NCBI GenBank assembly: GCA_019244185.1
Contig: JAFATB010000002.1
Coordinates: 62,001 to 126,000 of the forward strand
DNA from: Acidobacteriota bacterium
Lineage (GTDB): Bacteria > Acidobacteriota > Thermoanaerobaculia > Gp7-AA8
DNA: 64,000 bases
Direction of reading: 5' to 3'
This document shows, one piece after another, positions 17,743-26,545 of this stretch; within the stretch, counting starts at the first letter, position 1; the number at the start of each line of letters is the position of its first letter. The position numbers were made by a program, and so were the translations under genes. The notes under the pieces are model-generated. The model was not told the DNA's origin, made no database searches, and saw nothing but the letters and a program-made list of their open reading frames with translations.

Positions 17743-18432
17743 ATGGCGCCGCTCGACATGACGCCGCCGCTGATTGTCGCCATCGACGGCCCCTCCGGCG
17801 TCGGCAAAACCACCACCAGCAAGCGCGTCGCGCACGATCTGCAACTGCCGCACATCGACACCGGCGCGATGTACCGCGCCATCGGACTCGCCGCCGTGCG
17901 CCGCGGCATCAGCGTGCACGACGCGGACGCGCTCGAGCGCCTTACCGCGCAGACCACCATCGACTTCGTTCCCGGCGAGCCGCCGCACATCCTGCTCGAC
18001 GGCGAAGACGTCACGAGTCTCATCCGCACGCCGGAGATCAGCATGGCCGCGAGCCACGTCTCCGCCGTTCCCGCGGTGCGCCGCGCGCTCGTGCGCTTGC
18101 AGCAGGAACTCGGGCGCCGCAACGGCGGCGTGCTCGAAGGGCGCGACATCGGCACGAAAGTGTTTCCGGAGACGCCGCACAAATTCTTTCTGACGGCGCG
18201 TCCCGAAGTGCGCGCGCAGCGGCGCTACAAAGAGCTGATCGCGAAAAACCAGCCGGCCGATTACGACACTGTGCTCGCCGAGGCGGTGCAGCGCGACCGT
18301 CAGGACTCCACGCGGGCCGACTCGCCGCTCACCTTCGACGACAGTTATACGGTCATCGATACATCGGACCTCACAATGGACGAGGTGATCGCCCGCATTG
18401 TGGATCGTGTCCGTTGTTCCATCCTTCCTTGA
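17743..18432 (+). CDS. cmk: Cytidylate kinase
   Basis: Phosphorylates CMP/dCMP to the diphosphate. 229 residues: Walker A IDGPSGVGKTTTSKR, the CMP-binding HIDTGAMYRAIG, GRDIGTKVFPE, and the C-terminal RDRQDSTRADSPL. It is directly upstream of rpsA, the arrangement conserved in many bacteria. The rpsA promoter -35 box overlaps its stop codon. An ATG five codons downstream is an alternative start. Confidence 0.95.
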   Translation: MAPLDMTPPLIVAIDGPSGVGKTTTSKRVAHDLQLPHIDTGAMYRAIGLAAVRRGISVHDADALERLTAQTTIDFVPGEPPHILLDGEDVTSLIRTPEISMAASHVSAVPAVRRALVRLQQELGRRNGGVLEGRDIGTKVFPETPHKFFLTARPEVRAQRRYKELIAKNQPADYDTVLAEAVQRDRQDSTRADSPLTFDDSYTVIDTSDLTMDEVIARIVDRVRCSILP

Positions 18433-18457
18433 CGTACCTAAGTAGCGCCGCTAAACT
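18429..18457 (+). promoter_or_regulatory. Sigma-70 promoter of rpsA
   Basis: TTGACG (18429-18434), 17-nt spacer, TAAACT (18452-18457). The -35 box contains the cmk stop codon. Initiation is expected near 18464, giving an rpsA leader of about 89 nt containing a GGGG-TT-CCCC stem just before the start, which may serve S1 autoregulation (inference). Confidence 0.65.
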
Positions 18458-18552
18458 GCCGGTTCTCGGCGTGTATCAACAACTTAGCTGCTTTTGGTCC
18501 GCGCCGCGCCCGGTCCTTGCGACCGAAGATTGCGTAGGGGGTTCCCCAGTAC

Positions 18553-20277
18553 ATGGCGTCCAATGACGATCCGAAGAAACCGAACCAGCCGCGTCAGGCG
18601 GACACCAACCTGGAGAACCTCGGAATGGACGAGCTGCTCAATCTCTATGAGCGGCCCACACTCTCCGAAGGCGGCATCATCCGCGGCCGTGTCATCAAGG
18701 TCACGCCGTCCGACGTCGTCGTCGACATCGGCTACAAATCCGAAGGCCTGCTGCCTGTAGGCGAGGTCACGGGCTACGACGGCCAGGTGCGCGTCAAGCG
18801 CGGCGACGAGATCGAGGTCTACATCGAGCGCCTCGAAGACGCGTCGGGCTACGTCGCACTGTCGCGCGAGAAAGCGGCGCGCATGCGCGTCTGGGACGAT
18901 ATCGAGGCCGCGTACAAAGCCGATCAACCGATCAACGGCCGCGTCATCGACCGCGTCAAAGGCGGACTGCAGGTCGACGTCGGCGGCGTGAAGGCGTTCC
19001 TCCCGGGCTCGCTCATCGACACGAAGCCGGTCAAGAACCTCGACGCCATGCGCGGCCACGAGATGAACTTCAAGATCGTCTCGTTCGACAAGAAGCGCAG
19101 CAACGTCGTGCTGTCGCGCCGCGCCATCGTCGAGGTCGAGCAGGCCGCGGCGAAGAACGCCACGTTCGGCCGCCTCAAGGAAGGCGAGCTGACGCACGGC
19201 GTGGTGAAGAACATCACCGACTACGGCGTCTTCGTCGACCTCGGCGGCGTCGACGGCCTGCTGCACATCACCGACATCTCCTGGGGCCGCGTCACGCATC
19301 CGTCCGAATACTTCAACGTCGGCGACGAGATCGAAGTGGTCGTGCTGAAATTCGATCCCTCCGCGGAACGCGTCTCCCTCGGCTACAAACAGAAGTCGCC
19401 CGATCCGTGGTCCGACGTCGCCGACCGCTATCCGCTCGGCAGCCGCGTCAAAGGCCGCGTGGTCTCGCTCACCGATTACGGCGCGTTCATCGAGCTCGAG
19501 GAAGGCGTCGAAGGTCTCATCCACGTCAGCGAGATGTCGTGGACGAAGAAGATCCGCCATCCGGCCAAGATGCTCAACATCGGCGACGAGGTCGAGGCGG
19601 TCGTCTCTGACGTCAACGTCCCGAATCGCCGCATCTCGCTCTCGCTGAAAGCGCTCGAGCAGAACCCGTGGGACACGATCTCGGAGCGCTATCCGGTCGG
19701 CACCGTGATCGAGGGCCGCGTCCGGAACCTCACCGACTTCGGCGCGTTCGTCGAAGTGGAAGAGGGGATCGACGGCCTGATTCACATCTCCGACATGGCC
19801 TGGCACCGCCGCCTCAAGCATCCGAGCGAGGTGCTGAAGAAGGGCGACGTCGTGAAGGCGCGCGTCATCAATGTTGACGGCGACAATCAACGTTTGTCTC
19901 TTTCCGTGCGCGAGTTCCTCCCGAACGAATGGGACAACTACGCGCGCGAGCACAACCTCGGCGACGAGGTCATCGGCGTGGTCTCGAAGATCACTGACTT
20001 CGGTCTCTTCATCCGCCTCGCCGACGGCGTGGAAGGTCTCGCGCACGTCTCCGAGGTGCAGCGCGACAGCCGGCAGAAACTCGATAAGACATTTCATCCC
20101 GGCGAGGTGATGCGCGCGCGCATCATCAAGATCGACTCGAACGAGCGGAAGATCGGCCTCACCACGCGCGACGTCGAGCCGCTCACCGACGAGGAGCGCG
20201 AGCACTACGCGGCCGAGGCCGGCGCACATCACGACCACGCCGCGGCGGAAGGTCCGATCGAAGATCCGCAGAGCTGA
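18553..20277 (+). CDS. rpsA: 30S ribosomal protein S1
   Basis: S1 unfolds mRNA leaders on the 30S subunit. 574 residues with six OB-fold S1 repeats. The first two are divergent (GGIIRGRVIKVTPSDVVVDIG, PINGRVIDRVKGGLQVDVG) and the last four are canonical, e.g. GVVKNITDYGVFVDLGGVDG and GRVVSLTDYGAFIELEEG. The N-terminus (about 30 residues) is polar and the C-terminus ends in a His/acidic tail. Own promoter upstream; sppA follows after 3 nt. Confidence 0.97.
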   Translation: MASNDDPKKPNQPRQADTNLENLGMDELLNLYERPTLSEGGIIRGRVIKVTPSDVVVDIGYKSEGLLPVGEVTGYDGQVRVKRGDEIEVYIERLEDASGYVALSREKAARMRVWDDIEAAYKADQPINGRVIDRVKGGLQVDVGGVKAFLPGSLIDTKPVKNLDAMRGHEMNFKIVSFDKKRSNVVLSRRAIVEVEQAAAKNATFGRLKEGELTHGVVKNITDYGVFVDLGGVDGLLHITDISWGRVTHPSEYFNVGDEIEVVVLKFDPSAERVSLGYKQKSPDPWSDVADRYPLGSRVKGRVVSLTDYGAFIELEEGVEGLIHVSEMSWTKKIRHPAKMLNIGDEVEAVVSDVNVPNRRISLSLKALEQNPWDTISERYPVGTVIEGRVRNLTDFGAFVEVEEGIDGLIHISDMAWHRRLKHPSEVLKKGDVVKARVINVDGDNQRLSLSVREFLPNEWDNYAREHNLGDEVIGVVSKITDFGLFIRLADGVEGLAHVSEVQRDSRQKLDKTFHPGEVMRARIIKIDSNERKIGLTTRDVEPLTDEEREHYAAEAGAHHDHAAAEGPIEDPQS

Positions 20278-20280
20278 CGC

Positions 20281-21321
20281 ATGACGGAGCTCGAGTCCTC
20301 GCAGCCGAACCCGGAGCCGCCCGCGCCCGAGCCGGCACAGCCCTCCGCGGCCTCGCAGAGCGCAACCGCGGCCAGCGCCGCGCCGCCGCAACCGCCGTGG
20401 CTCGCGCCGCCGCCGCCGCGCAAATCGCGCAAAGGCGTGTTCTTCTTCGGCGCGCTGAGCGGCTGCCTCTTCGCGTTCTTCGGCCTCGCGCTGCTGATCG
20501 CGCTCGGCGCGGCGTACGGCAGCGATTCCGGCGAGATGTCGATCGGCAACGACAAGATCGCCATCATCCCGATCGAAGGGGAGATCGTCGACGCGCGCGA
20601 CACGCTCGACGCGCTGCACAAGTACGCGAAGACGAGCTCCGTGCGCGGCATGGTCGTGCGCATCAACAGCCCCGGCGGCGCCATCGCGCCGTCGCAGGAG
20701 ATCTACTCCGCGATCCGCCGCGTGCATCTCGACACCGGCAAGCCGATCGTCGCCTCGCTCGACAGCGTGGCCGCGTCCGGCGGTTTCTACATCGCCTCCG
20801 CGTGCGACGAGATCGTCGCCAACCCCGGCTCGATCACCGGCTCCATCGGCGTGATCATGCAGTGGTTCGACATGAAGGACCTCGTACAGTGGGCGAAGCT
20901 CAAGCCCGAGACGATCACCAGCGGGCCGCTCAAAGATGCCGGCTCGCCGTACCGCGAGATGACCGACGCCGAGCGGCAGTATTTTCAGCACATCGTCACG
21001 GACCTGCGCGAGCAGTTCGTGCGCGACGTCGCGAATGGACGCAGACAGAAGATGAAGTACGCCGACGTGGACCGCATCGCCGACGGCCGCGTCTTCACCG
21101 GCGAGGAAGCGCTCCGCCTCAAGCTCGTCGATCGCCTCGGCACGATCGACGACGCCGTCGAAACCGCCGGCAAGCTCGCCGGCATCCACGGCGAGCCGGC
21201 GAAGATCTGGCCGCGCCGCAGGCAGGCCTCGCTCGTCGATCTCCTCAGCGGCGGCGACGCCGAGAGCATGATCGAGCGCGTCGTCAGCCGCAGGCTGCCG
21301 AAGTTTCTCTACAGGTGGTAA
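20281..21321 (+). CDS. sppA: Signal peptide peptidase SppA (S49 family)
   Basis: An inner-membrane serine protease that degrades cleaved signal peptides. 346 residues: a Pro/Ala-rich cytoplasmic N-terminus of about 55 residues, one TM helix (about 57-80, FFFGALSGCLFAFFGLAL), then the protease domain. The oxyanion region is RINSPGGAIAPSQEIY, the nucleophile Ser is in SVAASGGFYIA (about residue 166) and the general-base Lys in SGPLKDAGSPYR (about 218). This is the short SppA form. The HU-like gene follows after 11 nt. Confidence 0.93.
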   Translation: MTELESSQPNPEPPAPEPAQPSAASQSATAASAAPPQPPWLAPPPPRKSRKGVFFFGALSGCLFAFFGLALLIALGAAYGSDSGEMSIGNDKIAIIPIEGEIVDARDTLDALHKYAKTSSVRGMVVRINSPGGAIAPSQEIYSAIRRVHLDTGKPIVASLDSVAASGGFYIASACDEIVANPGSITGSIGVIMQWFDMKDLVQWAKLKPETITSGPLKDAGSPYREMTDAERQYFQHIVTDLREQFVRDVANGRRQKMKYADVDRIADGRVFTGEEALRLKLVDRLGTIDDAVETAGKLAGIHGEPAKIWPRRRQASLVDLLSGGDAESMIERVVSRRLPKFLYRW

Positions 21322-21332
21322 GGGAGGCACAC

Positions 21333-21728
21333 TTGGACGAACAGCTTGATGATCTCGATCTCGACGAACAGGATCAGGACGATGCCGAGGACGACGGAGC
21401 GCCGGGCGCCGGCGTGATGACGAAGGCCGAGCTCGTCGACGAGGTCGCGCGCGTCGTGCAGCTCACCAAGAAACAGGCCGAGACGATCGTCAACATCGTC
21501 TTCGACTCCATCGTCGACTCCCTCCGCTCCGGCCAGAAGATCGAACTCCGCGGCTTCGGCAGCTTCCGCCTCCGCAGCCGCAAGTCGCGCACCGGCCGCA
21601 ATCCCAAGACCGGCGAGAAAGTGGAAGTGCCGTCCAAGAAGATCCCGTACTTCAAGCCGGGCAAAGAGCTGAAGGAACTGATCAACAAAGCGCTGGGTGA
21701 GGGCGGGGGCAGCGCGGTTGGCGAGTAA
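21333..21728 (+). CDS. HU/IHF-family DNA-binding protein with acidic N-terminal extension
   Basis: The C-terminal 104 residues are a complete HU/IHF protein: MTKAELVDEVARVVQLTKKQ, the beta-arm start RGFGSFRLRSRKSRTGRNPKTG and PYFKPGKELKELIN. I place the start at TTG 21333, not the inner ATG at 21417, because GGGAGG sits 5 nt before the TTG while the inner ATG has no nearby ribosome-binding site. This adds 28 residues, very acidic (DEQLDDLDLDEQDQDDAEDD). Such a tail could mimic DNA or modulate binding. If the inner ATG is used the protein is an ordinary HU. Heptamer hairpin follows the stop. Confidence 0.88.
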   Translation: MDEQLDDLDLDEQDQDDAEDDGAPGAGVMTKAELVDEVARVVQLTKKQAETIVNIVFDSIVDSLRSGQKIELRGFGSFRLRSRKSRTGRNPKTGEKVEVPSKKIPYFKPGKELKELINKALGEGGGSAVGE

Positions 21729-21734
21729 AAAGAT

Positions 21735-21826
21735 GAATGAAGAACGCAGAACGCAGAATGAAGAATTGAGAAAGGGTGACCGGGCGATTTCTTCATTCTT
21801 CGTTCTGCGTTCTGCGTTCTTCATTC
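21735..21826 (+). repeat. Heptamer-built intergenic inverted repeat (element 1)
   Basis: Left arm at 21735-21765 is tandem heptamers GAATGAA, GAACGCA, GAACGCA, GAATGAA, GAA. The right arm at 21789-21826 is the complementary series with one additional heptamer (TTCTTCG). The arms pair as a stem of about 31 bp with a 7-nt bulge and a 23-nt loop. It lies between the HU-like gene and the HIT gene and is visibly more AT-rich than the flanks. Related to the elements at 46804 and 60494. Confidence 0.75.
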
Positions 21827-21830
21827 AGCC

Positions 21831-22346
21831 GTGAATACCATCCTCTTCACTCCCTGGAGATATCCCTACTTGACCGCTCCGAAACCGTCGCAGCCGCACG
21901 GCTGCATCTTCTGCAACGCCGCGTCGGCGGAAGACACGCGGGAGACGCTGACGCTGTTTCGCAACGACGCGGCACTGGTGATGCTGAACCGCTATCCGTA
22001 CACGAACGGACATCTGATGGTCGCGCCGGTCGCGCATGAGGCACGGCTGTTCCAGTCGACCGATCAGTCGCTGCGTGCGCTCATTCGTTTGACCGCGGAA
22101 GCGCAGCGGATTCTGTCCGACGTCTACCGACCGGACGGCTTCAACGTCGGGATGAACTTTGGCGAAGTCGCGGGCGCCGGCGTCGCGGACCACTATCACC
22201 TGCACATCGTGCCGCGGTGGGGAGGCGACACGAACTTCATGAGCGTCACCGCGCAGACGCGCCTCGTGCCGGAGGAGCTCGAGGTGACGTTCGACAAGCT
22301 CACGCCGTACTTCACGAAGCTCGACGGAGCGTCCGTCTCCGCATGA
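21831..22346 (+). CDS. HIT family nucleotide-binding protein
   Basis: 171 residues of the histidine-triad superfamily (Ap4A-phosphorylase/HINT-like nucleoside phosphate hydrolases or transferases). N-terminal FTPWRYPYLTAP and a CIFC pair, then VMLNRYPYTNGHLMVAP and the catalytic triad HYHLHIVPRW. It starts at GTG directly after the heptamer hairpin. Its stop overlaps the ATG of the next gene. Substrate not predictable. Confidence 0.88.
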   Translation: MNTILFTPWRYPYLTAPKPSQPHGCIFCNAASAEDTRETLTLFRNDAALVMLNRYPYTNGHLMVAPVAHEARLFQSTDQSLRALIRLTAEAQRILSDVYRPDGFNVGMNFGEVAGAGVADHYHLHIVPRWGGDTNFMSVTAQTRLVPEELEVTFDKLTPYFTKLDGASVSA

Positions 22347-22747
22347 ACGCGCGCGCGCTCACCTCGATGCTCCTCGCGCTCGCCGTTCCCGGCGCGGGCC
22401 ACTTCTACCTCGGCCGCCGCGGACGCGCAATCGCGTTCTTCTGCATCGTGGTGCTGCTGTTCCTCATCGGCCTCGCGGTCGACGGCTCGCTCTACACGCT
22501 CGCCGAAAGCAACGGTCAGTTGCTCAAGCGCCTCGCGGCGCTCGGCTCGATGGGCTCGGGACTCGTCTACGTGATCGCGAACGCGATGGGGCCGCACGGC
22601 GTCGTCACCTCGACGACGTTCGAGTACGGCGCGACCTTCATGCTCACCGCGGGGCTCATGAACCTGCTGCTCGTGCTCGACTGTTACGACATCGCCGTCG
22701 GCCGCAAGACCGCGTCCGATGCGCGAAGGAGCGACGCGGCCGCATGA
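22343..22747 (+). CDS. Small polytopic membrane protein (DUF6677-like)
   Basis: 134 residues with about three or four hydrophobic segments. The N-terminal MLLALAVPGAGHFYLGRRGRAIAFF pattern (a Gly-rich GxGHFYLG turn between helices) resembles small acidobacterial membrane proteins I remember as DUF6677 or TM2-like; that name is from memory. ATGA overlaps on both sides couple it to the HIT gene and the 61-residue protein. Function unknown. Confidence 0.75.
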   Translation: MNARALTSMLLALAVPGAGHFYLGRRGRAIAFFCIVVLLFLIGLAVDGSLYTLAESNGQLLKRLAALGSMGSGLVYVIANAMGPHGVVTSTTFEYGATFMLTAGLMNLLLVLDCYDIAVGRKTASDARRSDAAA

Positions 22748-22929
22748 GCGTTCTCCGCAACCACGTCGTGCTGATGTTTCTCTACTCCGTCGCGACGGCG
22801 CTGTTTTTCGCGCTGCTGTGGCGCGAGACGCGGCGCGACCAGATCCGCCTCTTCGTGATCGTCTTCGTCGCGCTCTTCATCGGCGGCGTCGCCCTCGGCT
22901 GGGCGATGTTCCCGTTCCCGATCAAATGA
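22744..22929 (+). CDS. Small two-helix membrane protein
   Basis: 61 residues with two hydrophobic helices (VVLMFLYSVATALFFALLW and LFVIVFVALFIGGVALGW) separated by the charged loop RETRRDQIR. It starts at an ATG overlapping the stop of the previous membrane protein and ends 13 nt before lpxB. No family recognised. Its conserved-looking coupling between membrane and lipid A genes suggests it is real, perhaps a small partner protein. Confidence 0.65.
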   Translation: MSVLRNHVVLMFLYSVATALFFALLWRETRRDQIRLFVIVFVALFIGGVALGWAMFPFPIK

Positions 22930-22942
22930 GAAGGCGGCCGCG

Positions 22943-24055
22943 GTGAAACTCGCCGTCGTCGCCGGCGAAGCCTCCGGCGATCTCCATGCCTCCGAGGTCA
23001 TTCGCGAGCTGCGCAAACGCGAGCCGGAGCTCGCGCTGTTCGGCATCGGCGGCGATCTCCTCGCGGCGGAAGGGATGGAGATTCTCCATCACGCGAAAGA
23101 CCTCGGCATCGTCGGACTCTTCAACGTGCTGCGGCACCTGCCGATGTTCCGGCGCGTGTTCCGCGAGCTGATCGAGCGCATCGAGCGCGAGCGGCCCGAC
23201 GTCGTCTTCCTCATCGACTATCCCGACTTCAACCTGCGCGTCGCGAAACGCTGCAAGGAGCTCGGGCTGCGCGTCGTCTACTACATCTCGCCGCAGATCT
23301 GGGCGTGGCGCACGGGACGCGTGCGGCACATCGCCAGGTACGTCGACCGCATGCTCGTGATCTTCCCGTTCGAGGAGACGTTCTACCGCGAGCATCAGGT
23401 GCCGGTGACGTACGTCGGACATCCGCTCATCGAACAGCTCGGCCATGTGACGAAGCCTCCGCGTCGCGGCGACGTGCTGCGCATCGCGCTGATGCCCGGT
23501 TCGCGGCGGATGGAAGTCGAGTCGCTGCTGCCGCCGATGCTCGACGCGATCGACGTGCTGCGCCGCGAGCGCGCGATCGACGCGTACATCATTCAGGCGC
23601 CGACGATCGCCATCGAGCTGCTGCAGCGCATCGTGGCGGAGAAGGGGATCGACGTGCCGGTTCTGCCGAACGCTGACAATGGTCGCGGCGAAGGCGTCGC
23701 GTCGGCGGACGTCTCGCTCTCATCCTCCGGCACCGCCACGCTCGAGTCGGCGATCCTCGGCACGCCCGTCGTCGTGATGTATCGCCTCAGCCGCGCCACG
23801 TACGCGCTTGCGAAAAAACTCGTGCGCCTGCCGCACTTCGGCCTCGTGAACATCGTCGCGGGAAAAGAAGTCGTCCCGGAGCTGATTCAGGAAGACGTCA
23901 ACGGCGAGCGGATCGCGGCGGAAGTGCGCAAGCTCGTCGAGCCGCGGCGTTACGCCGAGGTCACCGCGGAGCTCGCGCGCGTACGCGAGTTGCTCGGCGA
24001 GCCGGGCGCCGCGACGCGCGCCGCCGAAGAAATCCATAAGATGGGAGCGCGATGA
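22943..24055 (+). CDS. lpxB: Lipid-A-disaccharide synthase
   Basis: A GT19 peripheral membrane enzyme that condenses UDP-diacylglucosamine with lipid X to form the lipid A disaccharide. 370 residues: VVAGEASGDLHASEVI at the N-terminus, FGIGGDLLAAEGMEI, IDYPDFNLRVAK, YYISPQIWAWRTGRV, VGHPLIEQL, and the C-terminal SSGTATLESAILGTPVVVMY. GTG start with AAGGCGG upstream. It overlaps msbA by 4 nt, so synthesis and flipping of lipid A are co-expressed. Confidence 0.95.
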   Translation: MKLAVVAGEASGDLHASEVIRELRKREPELALFGIGGDLLAAEGMEILHHAKDLGIVGLFNVLRHLPMFRRVFRELIERIERERPDVVFLIDYPDFNLRVAKRCKELGLRVVYYISPQIWAWRTGRVRHIARYVDRMLVIFPFEETFYREHQVPVTYVGHPLIEQLGHVTKPPRRGDVLRIALMPGSRRMEVESLLPPMLDAIDVLRRERAIDAYIIQAPTIAIELLQRIVAEKGIDVPVLPNADNGRGEGVASADVSLSSSGTATLESAILGTPVVVMYRLSRATYALAKKLVRLPHFGLVNIVAGKEVVPELIQEDVNGERIAAEVRKLVEPRRYAEVTAELARVRELLGEPGAATRAAEEIHKMGAR

Positions 24056-25935
24056 AGCTCCTGCGCCGGCTGTACGGATATCTCGCCCGCTACAAAGCGT
24101 GGGCGGTGCTGGCGTTCGGCTCGATGCTGGTCTTCGCGGCGACGCAGACCATGCTCATGATCCTCGTGCGGCCGCTGTTCGACGAGGTGCTGACGCGCCC
24201 GACGGCGCGCGCCGCGGTGACTCGCACGGACACGGAACGGCAGGCGGTGCTCGACGCGGTGTTGAATCGCGATCGTCCGGTCGGCCAGCGCGGCGCGGTG
24301 ATCAACGCGTACGACCGCGCGCAGGCGCGCTGGGACGCGTGGTGGAACGGCAGTCCGTCGAAGAAGGCGCAGCGCGTGCTGATGGCGCTCTTCATCGTCT
24401 TCATGATCCGCGCGTTCACGTCGTTCTTCTCCGAGTACGCGTTTCAGAAAGTCGGACTCTCGACGGTGCGCGATCTGCGGAACGAGCTGTACGAGCGGAT
24501 CATCCAGCAGAGCCACCGCTTCTTCAGCGAGCGCAGCACGGGCGAGATGGTGAGCCGCGTGGTGTCGGATGCGGACGCGATCCAGGCCGCGGTGTCGACG
24601 CGCATGGGCGACTTGTTTCAGGAGTCGATCACGCTCCTCGGATTGATCGGCTTCATTTTCATTTCGAACACCGAGCTCGCGCTGATCAGCATGATCGCGG
24701 CGCCGGTGATCGTGCTCCCGGTCGTGCAGTTCGGACGGCGTCTGCGCCGCACGACGCATCGCTCGCAGGAGCGGATGGCGGACATCGCCACGCTGCTCGA
24801 GGAAACGATCCGCGGCGTGCGCATCGTGAAGGCGTTCACGATGGAGAACTTCGAGATCGGCCGCTTCCGCGAGGCCACGCGGAAACATCTCAGCTGGAAC
24901 CTCAAAGCGCAGCGCGTGCAGGCGCTCACCTCGCCGGTGATGGAGCTGCTGGCCGGCTTCTGCATGCTCGCGCTCTTCAGCTACGCGCATCGCCGCATCG
25001 CCAACGGCACGCTGACGACGGGGCAGTTCGTCAGCTTCCTCACCGCGCTCGCGGCGATGTACGCGCCGCTCAAGAAACTCAACAAAGTCAACCTCTCCGT
25101 GAACACCGCGCTCTCCGCGGCCGCGCGCGTGTTCGGCATGCTCGACATCGACAACGAAGTGAAAGAAAAACCGGACGCGGTCGTGATGCGCGGCGTCGGC
25201 GCGGGCGTGCGCTACGAGCACGTCAGCTTCGCGTACGGCAACGAGCCGGTGTTGCGCAACGTCGATCTCACCATCGCGCCGGGCGAGATCGTCGCGCTGG
25301 TCGGCGGCAGCGGCGCCGGCAAATCGACGTTCGTCAATCTGCTGCCGCGCTTCTACGACGTGAACGCCGGACGCATCACGATCGACGGCATCGACGTCCG
25401 CGACGCGACGTTGCAGTCGCTCCGCGGGCTCATGGGATTCGTCACGCAGGAAGTCGTGCTGTTCAACGACACCGTGCGCAACAACATCGCGTACGGCCGT
25501 GCCGACGCGGACGAGCGGCTCGTCATCGAGGCGGCGAAGGCGGCCAACGCGCACGACTTCATCAGCGCGCTGCCGCAGGGTTACGACACGCAGATCGGCG
25601 AGAGCGGCGTGCTGCTCTCCGGCGGCCAGCGCCAGCGCCTCGCCATCGCACGCGCGCTGTTCAAGGATCCGCCGATCCTCGTGCTCGACGAAGCGACCTC
25701 CGCGCTCGACACGGAATCCGAGCGGCTCGTGCAGCAGGCGCTGAACAACCTCATGCGCGGTCGCACGACGCTGGTCATCGCGCACCGGCTGTCGACGATC
25801 CGCAGCGCGCACAAGATCGTGGCGCTCGACAAAGGGCAGATCGTGGAGATGGGCACGCACGAGGAGTTGCTCGCGCGGCGCGGCGTGTATCGCAAGCTGC
25901 ACGATCTGCAGTTCGCCGATGAGGTCGCGGTCTGA
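24052..25935 (+). CDS. msbA: Lipid A export ABC transporter, MsbA type
   Basis: 627 residues, a fused TM-ATPase half transporter. Six TM helices are spread over about 1-320, with a charged insert of about 60 residues between TM1 and TM2 (RTDTERQAVLDAVLNRDRP). ATPase: Walker A GGSGAGKSTFVNLL, Q-loop GFVTQEVVLFND, signature LLSGGQRQRLAIARALF, Walker B ILVLDEATSALD, H-loop VIAHRLSTIR. The position between lpxB and an acyltransferase supports lipid A flipping, although the family also contains drug exporters. Confidence 0.92.
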   Translation: MKLLRRLYGYLARYKAWAVLAFGSMLVFAATQTMLMILVRPLFDEVLTRPTARAAVTRTDTERQAVLDAVLNRDRPVGQRGAVINAYDRAQARWDAWWNGSPSKKAQRVLMALFIVFMIRAFTSFFSEYAFQKVGLSTVRDLRNELYERIIQQSHRFFSERSTGEMVSRVVSDADAIQAAVSTRMGDLFQESITLLGLIGFIFISNTELALISMIAAPVIVLPVVQFGRRLRRTTHRSQERMADIATLLEETIRGVRIVKAFTMENFEIGRFREATRKHLSWNLKAQRVQALTSPVMELLAGFCMLALFSYAHRRIANGTLTTGQFVSFLTALAAMYAPLKKLNKVNLSVNTALSAAARVFGMLDIDNEVKEKPDAVVMRGVGAGVRYEHVSFAYGNEPVLRNVDLTIAPGEIVALVGGSGAGKSTFVNLLPRFYDVNAGRITIDGIDVRDATLQSLRGLMGFVTQEVVLFNDTVRNNIAYGRADADERLVIEAAKAANAHDFISALPQGYDTQIGESGVLLSGGQRQRLAIARALFKDPPILVLDEATSALDTESERLVQQALNNLMRGRTTLVIAHRLSTIRSAHKIVALDKGQIVEMGTHEELLARRGVYRKLHDLQFADEVAV

Positions 25936-26545
25936 TGAAGCTCGTCTCCTTCATCGCCTCGCTCTTCATCCGCACGCTGCGCGCGACGCTGCGCATCCGC
26001 CACATCGACGCGCAGAACCTCGAACATCAGCCGCAGTACATCCTCGCGTTCTGGCACGCGCATCTGCTGCTCATGCTGCACTCGCGGTATCGCAAGCCGA
26101 TCTCGGTGATGATCTCGCAGTCGAAAGACGGCGAGTACATCGCGCGCGTGTTCGACTGGTACGGCGTCGACGCGGTGCGCGGCTCGTCGACGCGCGGCGG
26201 CACGGCGGCGCTGCGCGAGCTGCTGCGCGAGGCGCGCGCCGGCAAGAACATCGTCTTCACGCCCGACGGGCCGAAGGGTCCGGCGCGCGTGGCGAAGGAC
26301 GGCGTCGTCTACGCGGCGCGCGCGACCGGGTTGCCGATCGTCCCGGTGGCCTTCGCGGCGCAAAAAAAAAACTTCTCCGCTCATGGGACCGCATGGTCGT
26401 CCCGCTGCCGTTCTCGAAAGCGCTCTTCCTGTACGGATCGCCGATCGTCGTGCCGCGTGACGGTGACGTCGAGACGTGGCGCGGGCGCGTCGAGCAGGCG
26501 ATGAATCAGCTGGCCGACACGGCCGAACGAATGGTGAACGAATGA
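25935..26545 (+). CDS. DUF374-family lysophospholipid/lipid A acyltransferase, split by an A10 tract
   Basis: The first 142 codons give a clear DUF374 protein: AFWHAHLLLMLHSRY, SQSKDGEYIARVFDWYG, VRGSSTRGGTAALRELL, FTPDGPKGPARVAK and ARATGLPIVPVAFAA. At the ten-A run 26362-26371 the original frame turns into an Arg/Ser-rich tail ending at 26504. The +1 base frame (equivalent to a -1 ribosomal shift) continues with family-like LLRSWDRMVVPLPFSKALF and GSPIVVPRDGDVETWRGRV, ending at a TGA that overlaps the yicC ATG. So the intended product is about 203 residues. Either a programmed slip, an indel mutation, or a sequencing error. Context suggests a secondary lipid A acyltransferase. Confidence 0.8.

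Noticed and set aside
18484..21330. A 948-codon open frame on the minus strand opposite rpsA and sppA
   Set aside because: GC-rich third positions keep antisense frames open. The plus strand carries clear S1 repeats and SppA motifs, and the antisense protein is Arg/Asp/Val-rich with no family features.
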